From: Fictibacillus arsenicus
Lineage (GTDB): Bacteria; Bacillota; Bacilli; Bacillales; Fictibacillaceae
DNA: 64,000 bases
NCBI RefSeq assembly: GCF_001642935.1
Contig: NZ_CP016761.1
Coordinates: 1,984,001-2,048,000 of the forward strand
Direction of reading: 5' to 3'
Numbering within the stretch: position 1 is the first letter of the stretch; each line of letters begins with the position of its first letter. Shown in pieces: positions 1 to 8,509 of the stretch. The translations under genes were made by a program, and so were the position numbers. Under the pieces are notes generated by a model, which saw only the letters and a program-made list of their open reading frames with translations, was not told where the DNA came from and did not search any database.

Positions 1-1110
1 TTTACTCGTTAATTTTATCCCTAATGATTTATGAATAACATCTTCACTAACAGACGTTGTAATGACCATTAATTGCGAAGAAGCTGTAGACATAATAGCA
101 GCAAGGATGCTCGCTATAAAAATGCCCGTGGCCCAAGGCGGCAGCAAATCAGATAGCATATGAGGAAGTATCATTTCGGAATCAGCTACGGTGCCTTGTT
201 TATATAAAGCACTACCAAATATTCCAACCAAAAAAGCACCCAGGTAAACAACCAGCGTCCACGCCAATGCTACAACTTTGGCAGTTTTTACTTCTTTTTC
301 ATCAGTTAAAGCCATAAACCTGGAACTTAATTGAGGCTGTCCCCCGAGCCATCCAAAAAACCAGGAAAAATTAGCAAATAACATCACACCTAAACCAACA
401 CCTGATAATCCCCCGATCCAGCTATTTCCCCCATTGTCCATATCTATAAGAGACTGAGAGATAGAAAGGTTTTGAGATTGTATTTCTATATAAGCAACAA
501 TAGGCACAACGATAAAAGTAGCGACCATTAGGAAGCTTTGAACTACATCTGTCCAAACAACAGACATAAATCCTCCCATACAGGAGTAGGCAATAATAAT
601 GACCGAAATAATGATCGTACCCCACGTAACGTCAACACCGGAAATCGAGTATAAGGTTTTCCCAGTACCCGCAAATTGTCCGGATATGTAAAAAATAAAG
701 AAGACCCCAATAATGAGGCTGGAGATCCATCTAATGATATGGCTATGTTTAGGATATTTAACAGCTAAATAATCCGAAAGCGTGTATACATTGTATTTTT
801 TTCTCTCGCTCATGAATCTTTCAGCCAGGAACAGCCACGAAACAACGACCCCAAAAAACATGCCAAACAGAATCCATATGCCGGATAAACCCGTAACATA
901 AATAAAACCGACTGCCCCTAAAAACATATAGGCAGATTCTCCCGTCGCTCTTTCTGAAAAAGCTAATGCCCATCCGGGTAATTTGTTTCCGCCTAAGAAG
1001 TAGTCACTATGATCCAGATCTTTTTTGCCAAAATAAAATCCAATTCCCAGCATGGCTGAAAGGTAGATGGCTACCTCAAAAAATACAATATAATTTCCTG
1101 CATCAATCAT
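1..1110 (-). CDS. Sodium:solute symporter (SSF family), 3' end beyond the window
   Basis: The first 370 codons are visible, running off the left edge without a stop. The product is a polytopic membrane protein with many hydrophobic segments, beginning MIDAGNYIVFFEVAIYL. An early FLGGNKLPGWAL stretch and a later SWFFGWLGGQPQ stretch are typical of the SSF family, which includes PutP and PanF and couples solute uptake to Na+. The ATG at 1110 follows a purine-rich AAAAGGGG. It is divergent from the thiazoline/carbamoyl hydrolase operon, 120 bases away, so it may import that pathway's substrate; this is inference from position only. Substrate cannot be read from sequence. Family call is confident, substrate unknown. 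Confidence 0.85.
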   Translation of the reverse strand, partial: MIDAGNYIVFFEVAIYLSAMLGIGFYFGKKDLDHSDYFLGGNKLPGWALAFSERATGESAYMFLGAVGFIYVTGLSGIWILFGMFFGVVVSWLFLAERFMSERKKYNVYTLSDYLAVKYPKHSHIIRWISSLIIGVFFIFYISGQFAGTGKTLYSISGVDVTWGTIIISVIIIAYSCMGGFMSVVWTDVVQSFLMVATFIVVPIVAYIEIQSQNLSISQSLIDMDNGGNSWIGGLSGVGLGVMLFANFSWFFGWLGGQPQLSSRFMALTDEKEVKTAKVVALAWTLVVYLGAFLVGIFGSALYKQGTVADSEMILPHMLSDLLPPWATGIFIASILAAIMSTASSQLMVITTSVSEDVIHKSLGIKLTSK

Positions 1111-1230
1111 GATTTTTTGCCCCTTTTCCCTTTTTATAAACCTTCAATCCCGATAAAACTTATGGGAATTGAATATATTAAATTTAAGGTATATAATGAA
1201 AAAAATCAACCAAGATGAGGAGTGTTCGTA

Positions 1231-1938
1231 ATGGACACAAATAAGACCCCGCTACCGCCATTATCAATGTATACCATTACAGCAAAGTTATTTACACATA
1301 TAGAAAAATCAGTGACTTCAGCCTTTGGAACTGAAGGTAAAAAGCTACTGCAAAACGGTGTTGAAAACTTCGGATATAAAGATGCCTATGACATTGCCCA
1401 GCAAGCTACACAAGAAGGTGAGGATCATGTTTTAAATAACTACATTCCTGGTAATTTTGATAGTGTGAACAAATATGGTGATACGACTATTTATGGCTTA
1501 ATGGCAAAGCTTTTTGCTCAAGTCACCAAAGCCGTTGTTGATGTATATGGGGAAGAGGGCCGGAATTCCATAAAAGAAGGTGTAAGAACATTTGGAGAAG
1601 AGCGCGGAAAAGGCATTGCCCAAAGAGCCAAACATCTTGGCAAACCTAATACCATCGACAATTACCTATCAAACTATGATATGGGCCGCAGTGATCTATT
1701 TGAATATGAAAACATATTTAAACCTGAAGTAATTGAGCAAACCTTTACACAATGTCCTTTTGGCCAGCAATGGGCTGATGATAATTTGCACGAATACGGA
1801 ATTTTATATTGTCAGATGATCGATCCTGCAGTAGCGAAAGGCTATAATCCGAGATTTGAAGTTGAACATGACCAATACGTCTTAAAAGAAGGCGTGTGCC
1901 ACTTTAATTTCAAATTAAAGGAGATAGAAAATGATTAA
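1231..1938 (+). CDS. L-2-amino-thiazoline-4-carboxylate (ATC) hydrolase family protein
   Basis: 235-residue protein of the L-2-amino-thiazoline-4-carboxylic acid hydrolase family. The early FGTEGKKLLQNGVENFG stretch is repeated in a related form about 80 residues later (YGEEGRNSIKEGVRTFG), so the protein looks internally duplicated. Known members open the thiazoline ring of L-ATC to N-carbamoyl-L-cysteine. The ATG at 1231 is chosen over the GTG at 1222 because GAGGAG lies 8 bases before it. Its end overlaps the next gene by 8 bases, so the two are translationally coupled. That partner is a carbamoyl-amino-acid hydrolase, the next step of the known Pseudomonas ATC-to-cysteine route, which strengthens the call. 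Confidence 0.75.
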   Translation: MDTNKTPLPPLSMYTITAKLFTHIEKSVTSAFGTEGKKLLQNGVENFGYKDAYDIAQQATQEGEDHVLNNYIPGNFDSVNKYGDTTIYGLMAKLFAQVTKAVVDVYGEEGRNSIKEGVRTFGEERGKGIAQRAKHLGKPNTIDNYLSNYDMGRSDLFEYENIFKPEVIEQTFTQCPFGQQWADDNLHEYGILYCQMIDPAVAKGYNPRFEVEHDQYVLKEGVCHFNFKLKEIEND

Positions 1939-3148
1939 TATCGATCGTCTATGGGATCGAATTGAAGAACTGTCCAACATCGGGCGAACCCCGGATAATG
2001 GTGTTACACGTTTTTCTTACACACCTGCTGAACACGACGCAAACGAGCTTGTAAAAAGCTATATGCAGCTCGCTGGCTTAGACGTTTCCTACGATACTGT
2101 TGGCAATTTAATAGGAACTAAGTATGGAACAGAAGGATTATCTGCTATTTTACTAGGTTCCCATATCGATACAGTGCCTAACGGAGGAAAGTTTGATGGA
2201 AGTTTAGGTGTATTAACAGCGATTGAAGTGATGCATTCCCTTCAAGACCAAAACATCACATTGAAGCATCCTGTTAAGGTCATTGCGTTTAAAGACGAAG
2301 AAGGTTCCCGATTTGGATTTGGTATGATTGGAAGCCGAGCAGTAGCCGGGACTTTAACGGATCAAGACTTAGATATGAAAGATGTTGAAGGTATTTCAAT
2401 ACGTGAAGCATTGATAGAACAAGGATTTGAACCCAAAAACATTCATTCCTCTAAGATAGATAATGTGAAAGTGTACTTAGAGCTTCATATCGAACAGGGA
2501 AAAGTATTAGAAAACCATCATACACCTGTAGGCATTGTAACTGGAATTGCAGGTCCCTTATGGTTAAAATTCAAATTAGCTGGTGAAGCAGAGCATGCCG
2601 GAGCAACTCCGATGGGCCAACGAAAAGACCCTTTAGTAGCTGCAAGCCTGATCATTTCTGAAATAGAGAAAATAGCATCAAAATATTCCGATGCCGTAGC
2701 AACTGTAGGTTCTTTATCTGTGACCCCTGGAGGTGTTAATGTGATTCCGGGTGCTGTTGAATTTACAGTGGATATCCGGGACATCAATGAACAATTGAGA
2801 GATTGCCTGGAGAAGGAAATCAAAGACTATGCTGCAAAAATAGTAAATGAACGAAATATTAAAATGACGATTGAAGAGCTTCAAAGAGTTTCACCCGTTT
2901 TATGTTCGCAGGATATTCAAAATGCGATTAAACAAAGCGTTTATGAACTGGACTATCCCGTTATATGGTTGCCAAGCGGTGCAGGCCATGATGCGATGCA
3001 ATTTAAGGATATCTTTCCATTAGGTATGATTTTTGTTCGTTCCAAAGACGGATTGAGCCACAATCCAAAAGAATTTACTGCAAAAGAAGATGTAAAAGCA
3101 GGGGCAGAAATTATGCTTAATACACTGGTCAAGCTGGATAAAGCTTAA
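1931..3148 (+). CDS. M20-family N-carbamoyl-L-amino acid hydrolase, probably N-carbamoyl-L-cysteine specific
   Basis: 405-residue cytoplasmic metallohydrolase of the hydantoinase/carbamoylase group. Visible metal-ligand motifs include GSHIDTVPNGGKFDG (about residues 77-91), KDEEGSRFG (about 122-130), LELHIEQG (about 184-191) and a late SHNP (about 384). Length is normal for the family (about 400-420). The enzyme should remove the carbamoyl group as CO2 and ammonia. Because it overlaps the ATC-hydrolase gene by 8 bases, N-carbamoyl-L-cysteine is the likely substrate, giving L-cysteine. Other carbamoyl-amino acids or ureidoglycolate-type substrates remain possible. Start ATG 1931 follows AAAGGAGATAGAAA. 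Confidence 0.85.
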   Translation: MINIDRLWDRIEELSNIGRTPDNGVTRFSYTPAEHDANELVKSYMQLAGLDVSYDTVGNLIGTKYGTEGLSAILLGSHIDTVPNGGKFDGSLGVLTAIEVMHSLQDQNITLKHPVKVIAFKDEEGSRFGFGMIGSRAVAGTLTDQDLDMKDVEGISIREALIEQGFEPKNIHSSKIDNVKVYLELHIEQGKVLENHHTPVGIVTGIAGPLWLKFKLAGEAEHAGATPMGQRKDPLVAASLIISEIEKIASKYSDAVATVGSLSVTPGGVNVIPGAVEFTVDIRDINEQLRDCLEKEIKDYAAKIVNERNIKMTIEELQRVSPVLCSQDIQNAIKQSVYELDYPVIWLPSGAGHDAMQFKDIFPLGMIFVRSKDGLSHNPKEFTAKEDVKAGAEIMLNTLVKLDKA

Positions 3149-3729
3149 TTACCAGAACTAATGAAAAGGGTCAGTTCCAGATTGGATAAAATAAGGTGAT
3201 AAAAGTATATTCATCTCTAGCAATCCTCTGCAATTTCTCGACATCTTCCTAGAAGTGGCTGCATATCCCATAAAGGCACCTGCGATAGCACTTGCAATCA
3301 TCATCACATGGGAGGGTGGAAAAAAGTAAGGTCGGAGAACATCAATAAGAACTCCCCAAAAGGAATGGGTTTGAAAGAGAGGTGGGTTTTGTTTTATCAA
3401 AATTAATTAATGACGAAAAGATGATAAAAAGAGATGAAATAGTACCACGGAAATCATTGTTTAATATTCAACAAAAGGGGGCATATCCAGAGTAGGGTAA
3501 GCCTCTTTTTTATGAAATAATTCATTGAGTTACAATTATTGATTTGAAAAAATTGGTATTAAGTGAAGGGTTTTCTTTTATCTTTCACATTCTTCAATCC
3601 TTTAAATTTTGGATAAATAAGTTCAAAAATTAATTCGAAAACTTCTTCTATCTTCACTTTGCAGGTGATTAATCCAATTCATCGAATTAGTACATAACAT
3701 TGATGTTAAAAACGATTGGAGGAATCAGC
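3149..3729. other. Gene-poor spacer
   Basis: No gene can be supported over 581 bases. The minus strand is open from 3400 to 3158 and would encode 80 residues with hydrophobic stretches, but it has no ribosome site and I recognise no family; it may be a decayed membrane-protein remnant. A palindrome of the accessory-block repeat family lies near 3476-3512. The last 60 bases should hold the promoter of the esterase gene. Confidence 0.5.
3476..3512 (+). repeat. Accessory-block palindrome, copy 1 (divergent)
   Basis: A GGGGGC start, a TAGGGTAAGCC right arm and a run of T at the end match the layout of the seven better copies between 6.5 and 14.4 kb. The stem is poor, so this is the weakest member. 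Confidence 0.35.
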
Positions 3730-4485
3730 ATGACAGAGAAGTATCCAGTTATGGAAGAAGCTCAACCTATTTACTTAGAAGGGAACAAGGTGGGAATATT
3801 GATTTCTCACGGTTTTACTGGTTCAACCCAAAGTATGCGCCCGCTCGGTAAGGCATTTGCAAAAGCAGGATACACCGTTTGCGGCCCAAGGCTTAAGGGG
3901 CATGGAACTCACTATGAGGACATGGAAATGACAACACATGAAGATTGGATCGCTTCCATTGAAGAAGGCTATCAGTGGCTGAAAGAGCGTTGCGACACTA
4001 TTTTTGTCACCGGTCTTTCCATGGGTGGAACACTTACGTTATTTTTAGCAGAAAAATATCCCGAAATCATGGCAGTTATTCCGATAAACGCAGCGATCGA
4101 AATTCCCGACATGGAAGCAATGCAACTATCTAATGACCGATTTTTGGATGCAATCGGATCTGATATAAAAGATCCGGAAGTAACTGAACTGGCGTACGAA
4201 AAGACCCCAGTTCGATCCGTGATAGAAATTGTGGAGTTGATGAAAAACGTAAAAGACAATCTTCATTCTATCACATGCCCAGCATTGATTTTGGTATCAA
4301 CCGAAGATCATGTTGTTCCGCCTGATAACTCTCAAGTCATTTATGATCAAATTTCATCCTCCGAAAAACAGATTGTACAATTGAAAAATAGCTATCATGT
4401 TGCAACACTTGATTACGATCAGCAGCTCATCATCGATGAAACACTAAGATTTATCGAAAAGGTTCTTAACAAGGCAAAAGTGTAA
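3730..4485 (+). CDS. Alpha/beta-hydrolase, carboxylesterase (Est30-like)
   Basis: 251-residue serine hydrolase. The oxyanion HGFTG stretch is near residue 27, the nucleophile elbow is GLSMGG (Ser near residue 96), the acid is probably in STEDHVVPP, and the histidine is in SYHVATLD near the C-terminus. Layout and length match the thermophilic-Bacillus Est30 carboxylesterase/monoacylglycerol-lipase group, which cleaves short to medium acyl esters in the cytoplasm. The ATG at 3730 is preferred to one at 3700 because GGAGG sits 7 bases before it. It stands alone between gene-poor stretches and is followed by two hairpins with T runs. Confidence 0.85.
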   Translation: MTEKYPVMEEAQPIYLEGNKVGILISHGFTGSTQSMRPLGKAFAKAGYTVCGPRLKGHGTHYEDMEMTTHEDWIASIEEGYQWLKERCDTIFVTGLSMGGTLTLFLAEKYPEIMAVIPINAAIEIPDMEAMQLSNDRFLDAIGSDIKDPEVTELAYEKTPVRSVIEIVELMKNVKDNLHSITCPALILVSTEDHVVPPDNSQVIYDQISSSEKQIVQLKNSYHVATLDYDQQLIIDETLRFIEKVLNKAKV

Positions 4486-4690
4486 TGCTATTTGACTAAA
4501 TGAATCTATAAAGTTCCTTTTCTTCTTCAAGGGGAAAAGCTAACATCCAGCTGCCAACTAGGCAGCTTTATTATTAATTTAGGGCATCATTTTCAAAGAT
4601 ATTTTATTCCATAAAACCAGCTAATAGTTTGTCAACATTTTTCATTAAAAGCCTATGTTTATTCATGATATACTAATTTTGTCCATGACA

Positions 4691-4729
4691 AATAACCTTC
4701 CGATATTTCTATCTTGGAAGGTTTTTCTT
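4691..4729 (+). terminator. Hairpin with T run
   Basis: AACCTTCC pairs with GGAAGGTT across a 14-base loop and is followed by TTTCTTTT. A weaker hairpin, GCTGCC/GGCAGC, lies at 4548-4567. Either may end the esterase transcript, and the first also lies just beyond the IS110 remnant. Confidence 0.55.
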
Positions 4730-4749
4730 TTAGTGGATAGATGTAGAGA

Positions 4750-5448
4750 TCAAACTATATCTTGGTAAGTCGTTCTGCTTTTTAAAAGGGCATAGATCCA
4801 GTGTAAGAGCTTATTTACACATGCAATAACGGCTACTCTAAAGGGTTTGCCTTCGTCGCGTTTCTTATCATAGAATTCACGCAGTTTCTTGTTTCTAGGG
4901 ATGATTTCATCGGTTGTTTTTTGCTTTCGTGCATCTCGGATGCCACATCTGACAGCCAAATACAAGGCTAGTCTTAATCTACTGGATCCACGCTTGGTGA
5001 TGCGGTTAACGGATGCAGTAAATCTATCTGAAGAATAGACAATAGGGTCTACTCCTGCGAACGCAACCAACTTCTTAGGGTGATTAAACCTTTCTATCTC
5101 GCCAATCTCTGAAATGATTGTTGCTGCAATCTTTTCTCCAATACCAGGGATAGATTGGATAATTTTATATTCTTCAATTTCTTTCGCGAGAGCATCTATT
5201 TCTGCTGCTAACATGGATAGATGCTCTTCGTATTGAAGAACGATGTTAATGAGCATCTTGAGATTAAAAATAAGACTCTCATATAAGTTGTTCTGAAAAG
5301 GATTACGTAATGCGGCTTCTCTTAATTTCTGAGCTTTGTCTACTGCCCATTTCTCTGAACGGCTCCTACATAACGAAGCGATTGTATCTTTCAATTCGGC
5401 TTCACTTGCTTGTAAGACGGTTTCGGATGTTGGAAAAGCTTCTAACAT
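4750..5448 (-). pseudogene. IS110-family transposase remnant (C-terminal half only)
   Basis: 232 residues remain of a transposase that is normally about 400. The surviving part is the C-terminal Transposase_20 region: IQSIPGIGEKIAA and the downstream FAGVDP stretch are typical of IS110/IS116/IS902. The N-terminal RuvC-like DEDD catalytic domain is absent; the sequence above 5448 codes for nothing like it. Without that domain it cannot act. No element ends can be recognised. The remnant sits at the start of the accessory block with other broken genes. Confidence 0.85.
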
Positions 5449-5612
5449 TCGTAAAGAGAAATTATCAGTTCTCTACTCTACAAATTATTGAATAAGCAAG
5501 GGGTAGGTTTTATTAAGGTAGATATTTTTAAAGCGTAAAGTTCTGGCAGGTCAAACAGGCTTTCTTGTCGAAACTTAGACTTATGAAATTCATTAAATTG
5601 GAGGAAAAAACG

Positions 5613-6182
5613 ATGGCAGAAGTTTTGTTGTTACACCATGTTTTAGGCCGAACGAAGGGGATTGAAGCAATCGCCGATCAACTGAGAGATGCGGGACATA
5701 CTGTACACGTGCCAGATTTATTTGACGGCCGCATGTTTTCCACGCTGGAGGAAGGCTTGGTGTTTGTTAAGGAAATAGGATTTGAAGAAGTGACGGCGCG
5801 CGGCGTTCGGGCAGCCAGCGAGCTTTCACGCGATGTCGTCTATGCTGGTTTTTCACTCGGTGTCCCGGCAGCACAGCAGCTCGCTCAAACTCGTGAAGGC
5901 GCAAGAGGCGCACTGTTTTTTCATGCCTGCCTCCCGACCTCGGCGTTCGAATCTCAGTGGCCGGCCGACTTGCCTGTGCAAATTCACGCCATGAGTGCAG
6001 ATCCTTTTTTCGTTGAAGACGGCGACATCAACGCGGCCCGTGAGCTTGTGGCGTCGGACAATCACGCTGAACTTTTTCTGTACGAAGGCAAGGAACATCT
6101 CTTCACCGACAGCAGTTTACCATCTTACGATGCTGACGCGACGAAACTTGTGATCAAGCGGGTTCTCGACTTTCTCGAGTAG
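5613..6182 (+). CDS. Dienelactone hydrolase family protein
   Basis: 189-residue alpha/beta-hydrolase. The N-terminus (MAEVLLLHHVLGRTKG) and the nucleophile elbow GFSLGVPAAQQ, with Ser instead of the Cys of classical dienelactone hydrolase, fit the small DLH-like subfamily. GKEHLFTD near residue 165 probably supplies the histidine. The ATG at 5613 follows GGAGGAAAAAACG, so upstream in-frame codons are not used. The gene is clearly richer in G+C than the DNA on both sides, with many CGC, GCC and GGC codons, which suggests transfer from another genome. The natural substrate cannot be told. Confidence 0.8.
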   Translation: MAEVLLLHHVLGRTKGIEAIADQLRDAGHTVHVPDLFDGRMFSTLEEGLVFVKEIGFEEVTARGVRAASELSRDVVYAGFSLGVPAAQQLAQTREGARGALFFHACLPTSAFESQWPADLPVQIHAMSADPFFVEDGDINAARELVASDNHAELFLYEGKEHLFTDSSLPSYDADATKLVIKRVLDFLE

Positions 6183-6371
6183 TTGTTAAACTTTTAAGGT
6201 CTGTTTTTTTTTTAATACCCACAAAGTACCCACAATTATTTTATTTAATTTGAAATATTATAAAACAATATCAAGTATCCCATTATACCAATGATTTGAA
6301 AAGATACAAAAACACTTGAAAACCTAAAACTAATCAAGTTCGAGATAGAAGGTTCAATCGGTAAAATAACG

Positions 6372-6407
6372 AAAAGCCTTGGTGTAGGAATATGCCAAGG
6401 CTTTTTT
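6372..6407 (+). terminator. Intrinsic terminator
   Basis: AAAAGCCTTGG pairs with CCAAGGCTTTT around a 12-base loop and ends in a T run. It probably ends transcription from the dienelactone-hydrolase-like gene. Confidence 0.75.
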
Positions 6408-6502
6408 ATATAGAGATTTATATAGTACAAACATTGATTATTACTGTTAATCTTATTCCATAAAAAGGTCAACCAGAAATTCTGGCTAACCTTATATTAC
6501 GA

Positions 6503-6538
6503 TCGGGTGCATTCAAGAAGGAGAAGTGCACTTTTTTT
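6503..6538 (+). repeat. Accessory-block palindrome, copy 2
   Basis: TCGGGTGCA and GTGCAC arms flank AAGAAGGAGA, followed by seven T. It matches the six copies at 7003, 7747, 10158, 12975, 13602 and 14308 in layout and orientation. Confidence 0.7.
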
Positions 6539-6775
6539 AAATTAAAGGCGTAGTCAAATCGCTTATATTAGGAGGAATAATAACCTTAGATAAATTTAAG
6601 ATATTCTCCTCTAAATAGAATGATTAATTAATTTTACTAAGTTTCTAATGTTTTTACTGATATTTGCAAAGTTAGCAGTACACTAATAAAGTAATAAGGT
6701 TTACTTCAGTAAAATAAGGTATATTATATTTGTTGAATAGATTCTCTTTAAAGATAAGAAAAGTAGGTGAACAAA

Positions 6776-6925
6776 GTGGGGAAATATCAATTGGATTACA
6801 AAGGTCAGGTAGCTGTGACAAAGTTTCATGAAAAACAGACGCCTGCCAAATTTGATAAAAAGAAGCAACTTGAAAAAATACGTGCGGAGTATTTGAAAAA
6901 GAAGCAAAAACAAACAGATAAATAA
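6776..6925 (+). CDS. Small basic protein of unknown function
   Basis: 49 residues from a GTG start, preceded by AGGTGA at a 5-base spacing. The product is lysine-rich and charged, with no membrane segment (MGKYQLDYKGQVAVTKFHEK at the start). I do not recognise a family. It is flanked on both sides by copies of the accessory-block palindrome (6503 and 7003), so it occupies one cassette-like unit. Coding is supported by the ribosome site and codon use only. Confidence 0.5.
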   Translation: MGKYQLDYKGQVAVTKFHEKQTPAKFDKKKQLEKIRAEYLKKKQKQTDK

Positions 6926-7002
6926 TATGAATGAAAACATAGGAAGATTAAATTCTCTCTATGTTTTTCTTATTCGAAGTTTTTTTTTCAATATCTTCTA
7001 CG

Positions 7003-7043
7003 ATCGGGTGCGATTCTTGAATAAGAAGGATCACCTTTTCTTA
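7003..7043 (+). repeat. Accessory-block palindrome, copy 3
   Basis: ATCGGGTGCGATTCTTG, then AAGAAGGATCACC, then a T-rich tail. It shares the first 10 bases (CGATCGGGTG) and the AAGAAGGA core with copy 2. Confidence 0.65.
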
Positions 7044-7104
7044 TTGAGCTAAAGGGCAGTTTACTTAAATAAGAGATATGAAGACAGGTGGAATTATGAA
7101 CTTT

Positions 7105-7645
7105 TTAATGCAATAAAGCATTGATTTCATCAGGAGTGAGTTTTAACTTTTGTCCTGCTGCAATAATAGAAGATGTTATTATTGAAACATCGTTATCGAC
7201 TGTTTTGTTATAACGTTGAAATTCAAATTGTAAAGACATATCCTTTGGGTTTTCTATGCTTTTTATCGTTGATTCCATTGCTAATCCTCTCACGAGATAA
7301 ACATCTCTAGCACTAGCTAACGCATTTTCTAAATCCTTTTTCACATCTTTTGGTAAATTGGAAGGTATTTGTAGATCCCATATCAATGAATTTGCTTCAC
7401 TTGCAGCAGCTCTAGCATAACTCTCTTGATCATATAGATCTTTATTGTTCCCAGTCCCATCTTTAACTAACTGAACTTGACGTTCAAATTCTTTTACTTC
7501 GTTCGTTACATCTTTCTCAAGCGAAGTAATACTTTTCACAAATGATTTAAATGATTCTTGACTCGCTAATTGTTCATCTTTAACCTTTTCTCAAAATAGC
7601 TGCTGTTATCATGTAGCTTTTAACTTTTTCATTTTTCATCAACAT
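7105..7645 (-). pseudogene. Secreted-type or helical protein gene with a frameshift, family unknown
   Basis: The main part (7539-7105) codes for about 145 residues of charged, helix-forming sequence (SLEKDVTNEVKEFERQV). The same frame stays open upstream to a stop near 7595 but has no ATG and no ribosome site. In another frame an ATG at 7645 follows GAGGTGATAGAAA and reads MLMKNEKVKSYMITAAIL, which looks like a lysine-rich N-terminus leading into a hydrophobic segment. Joining the two needs one frame change near 7595-7605. I read this as one gene broken by an indel. I do not recognise the family. A sequencing error at that point would restore it. Confidence 0.5.
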
Positions 7646-8087
7646 TTTCTATCACCTCGTTTTCAATATATTTTTTTAACTTTAATAATGTAGCAGATAT
7701 ATATACAATTATATTCGAAGTAAACCAATTAACATTTTATTCAATTAAAGGGTGAATTTCTTTAGGAAGGAGAAGTGCTCTTTTTATTGAATTATTGACT
7801 ACTAAGCGCAACATTGTGTCGTCGATCCGAAATTCAGTATAAATCTTAGCAAAAAGTTTCACAATGAGGCCATCATGATCTTTATAAGCTATTCTGTCAA
7901 ATAAAAGCTAATCTATTATGTATCAAATACTACTCTCTTGTCCTATTTTTATATAGATAATTTTGATAATTTTGAAAGGTTTTTTAAGATTTTTTATTTA
8001 TTGTGTCGATTTTGATGTTTCCCGTTCGTTGTATTTATAAAGAGGTCAATTAGGGGATTTGCCTCTAAATAGAAGGAGGAATTTTTT
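7646..8087. other. Gene-poor spacer
   Basis: 442 bases with no supported gene. It contains palindrome copy 4 and, next to the DGPF gene, an AGAAGGAGG ribosome site at about 8071-8079. Confidence 0.6.
7747..7788 (+). repeat. Accessory-block palindrome, copy 4
   Basis: AAAGGGTGAATTTCTTTAGG, then AAGGAGAAGTGCTC and five T. It has the same layout and orientation as the other copies. Confidence 0.65.
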
Positions 8088-8498
8088 ATGCTATTTATGC
8101 TGATTGTCAAAGCCTCGAAGAATTCGGAAGGCGGAAATCGCCCGAGCTCAGAGCTCAATGAAGCCATGAGGAAGTACAATGAGGAATTAGTTAAGGCAGG
8201 CGTGCGGGTTGCGGCTAAAGGACTTCATCCAAGTTCAAATGGAATTCGCATTTCGTATCCTAAACCAGGGGAAAAGCCGGTGGTTACGGATGGCCCATTT
8301 ACGGAAACGAAAGAATTGATTGCCGGGTTCATTCTGATTGATGTGAAATCGAGGGAAGAAGCCATCGAGTGGGCCATGCGGATGCCGGACCCGATGGGAC
8401 ATGGGGAAGGTCAGATTGAATTGCGTCAAGTATATGAGGCGCCGGAGCTGACCGAAATGTTGGCAAAAGAAGCTGAATTACACGAGAAATCAGAGTAA
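8088..8498 (+). CDS. YCII-related (DGPF domain) protein
   Basis: 136 residues with the hallmark DGPFTETKELIAGF (about residues 65-78) and the IEWAMRMPDP stretch typical of DGPF/YCII-domain proteins. The fold is a ferredoxin-like dimer; the biochemical role is not established. It lies 11 bases before the sigma-factor gene. DGPF genes next to this kind of sigma factor are the hallmark of ECF42 loci, where they are thought to be regulatory targets or partners. An AGAAGGAGGAATTTTTT ribosome site precedes the ATG. G+C content is higher than the surrounding intergenic DNA. Confidence 0.85.
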   Translation: MLFMLIVKASKNSEGGNRPSSELNEAMRKYNEELVKAGVRVAAKGLHPSSNGIRISYPKPGEKPVVTDGPFTETKELIAGFILIDVKSREEAIEWAMRMPDPMGHGEGQIELRQVYEAPELTEMLAKEAELHEKSE

Positions 8499-8509
8499 AG
8501 AAGACCATA

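Larger units (their letters stand above)
6183..6775. other. Gene-poor spacer
   Basis: No gene supported over 593 bases. It holds the terminator at 6372-6407, the second copy of the accessory-block palindrome and, near its end, the presumed promoter and ribosome site (AGGTGA) of the small gene at 6776. Confidence 0.6.

Noticed and set aside
3158..3400. 80-codon open frame on the minus strand with hydrophobic stretches
   Set aside because: No ribosome site, no recognised family, and it lies in a degraded stretch. It may be a remnant, but I cannot support a gene.
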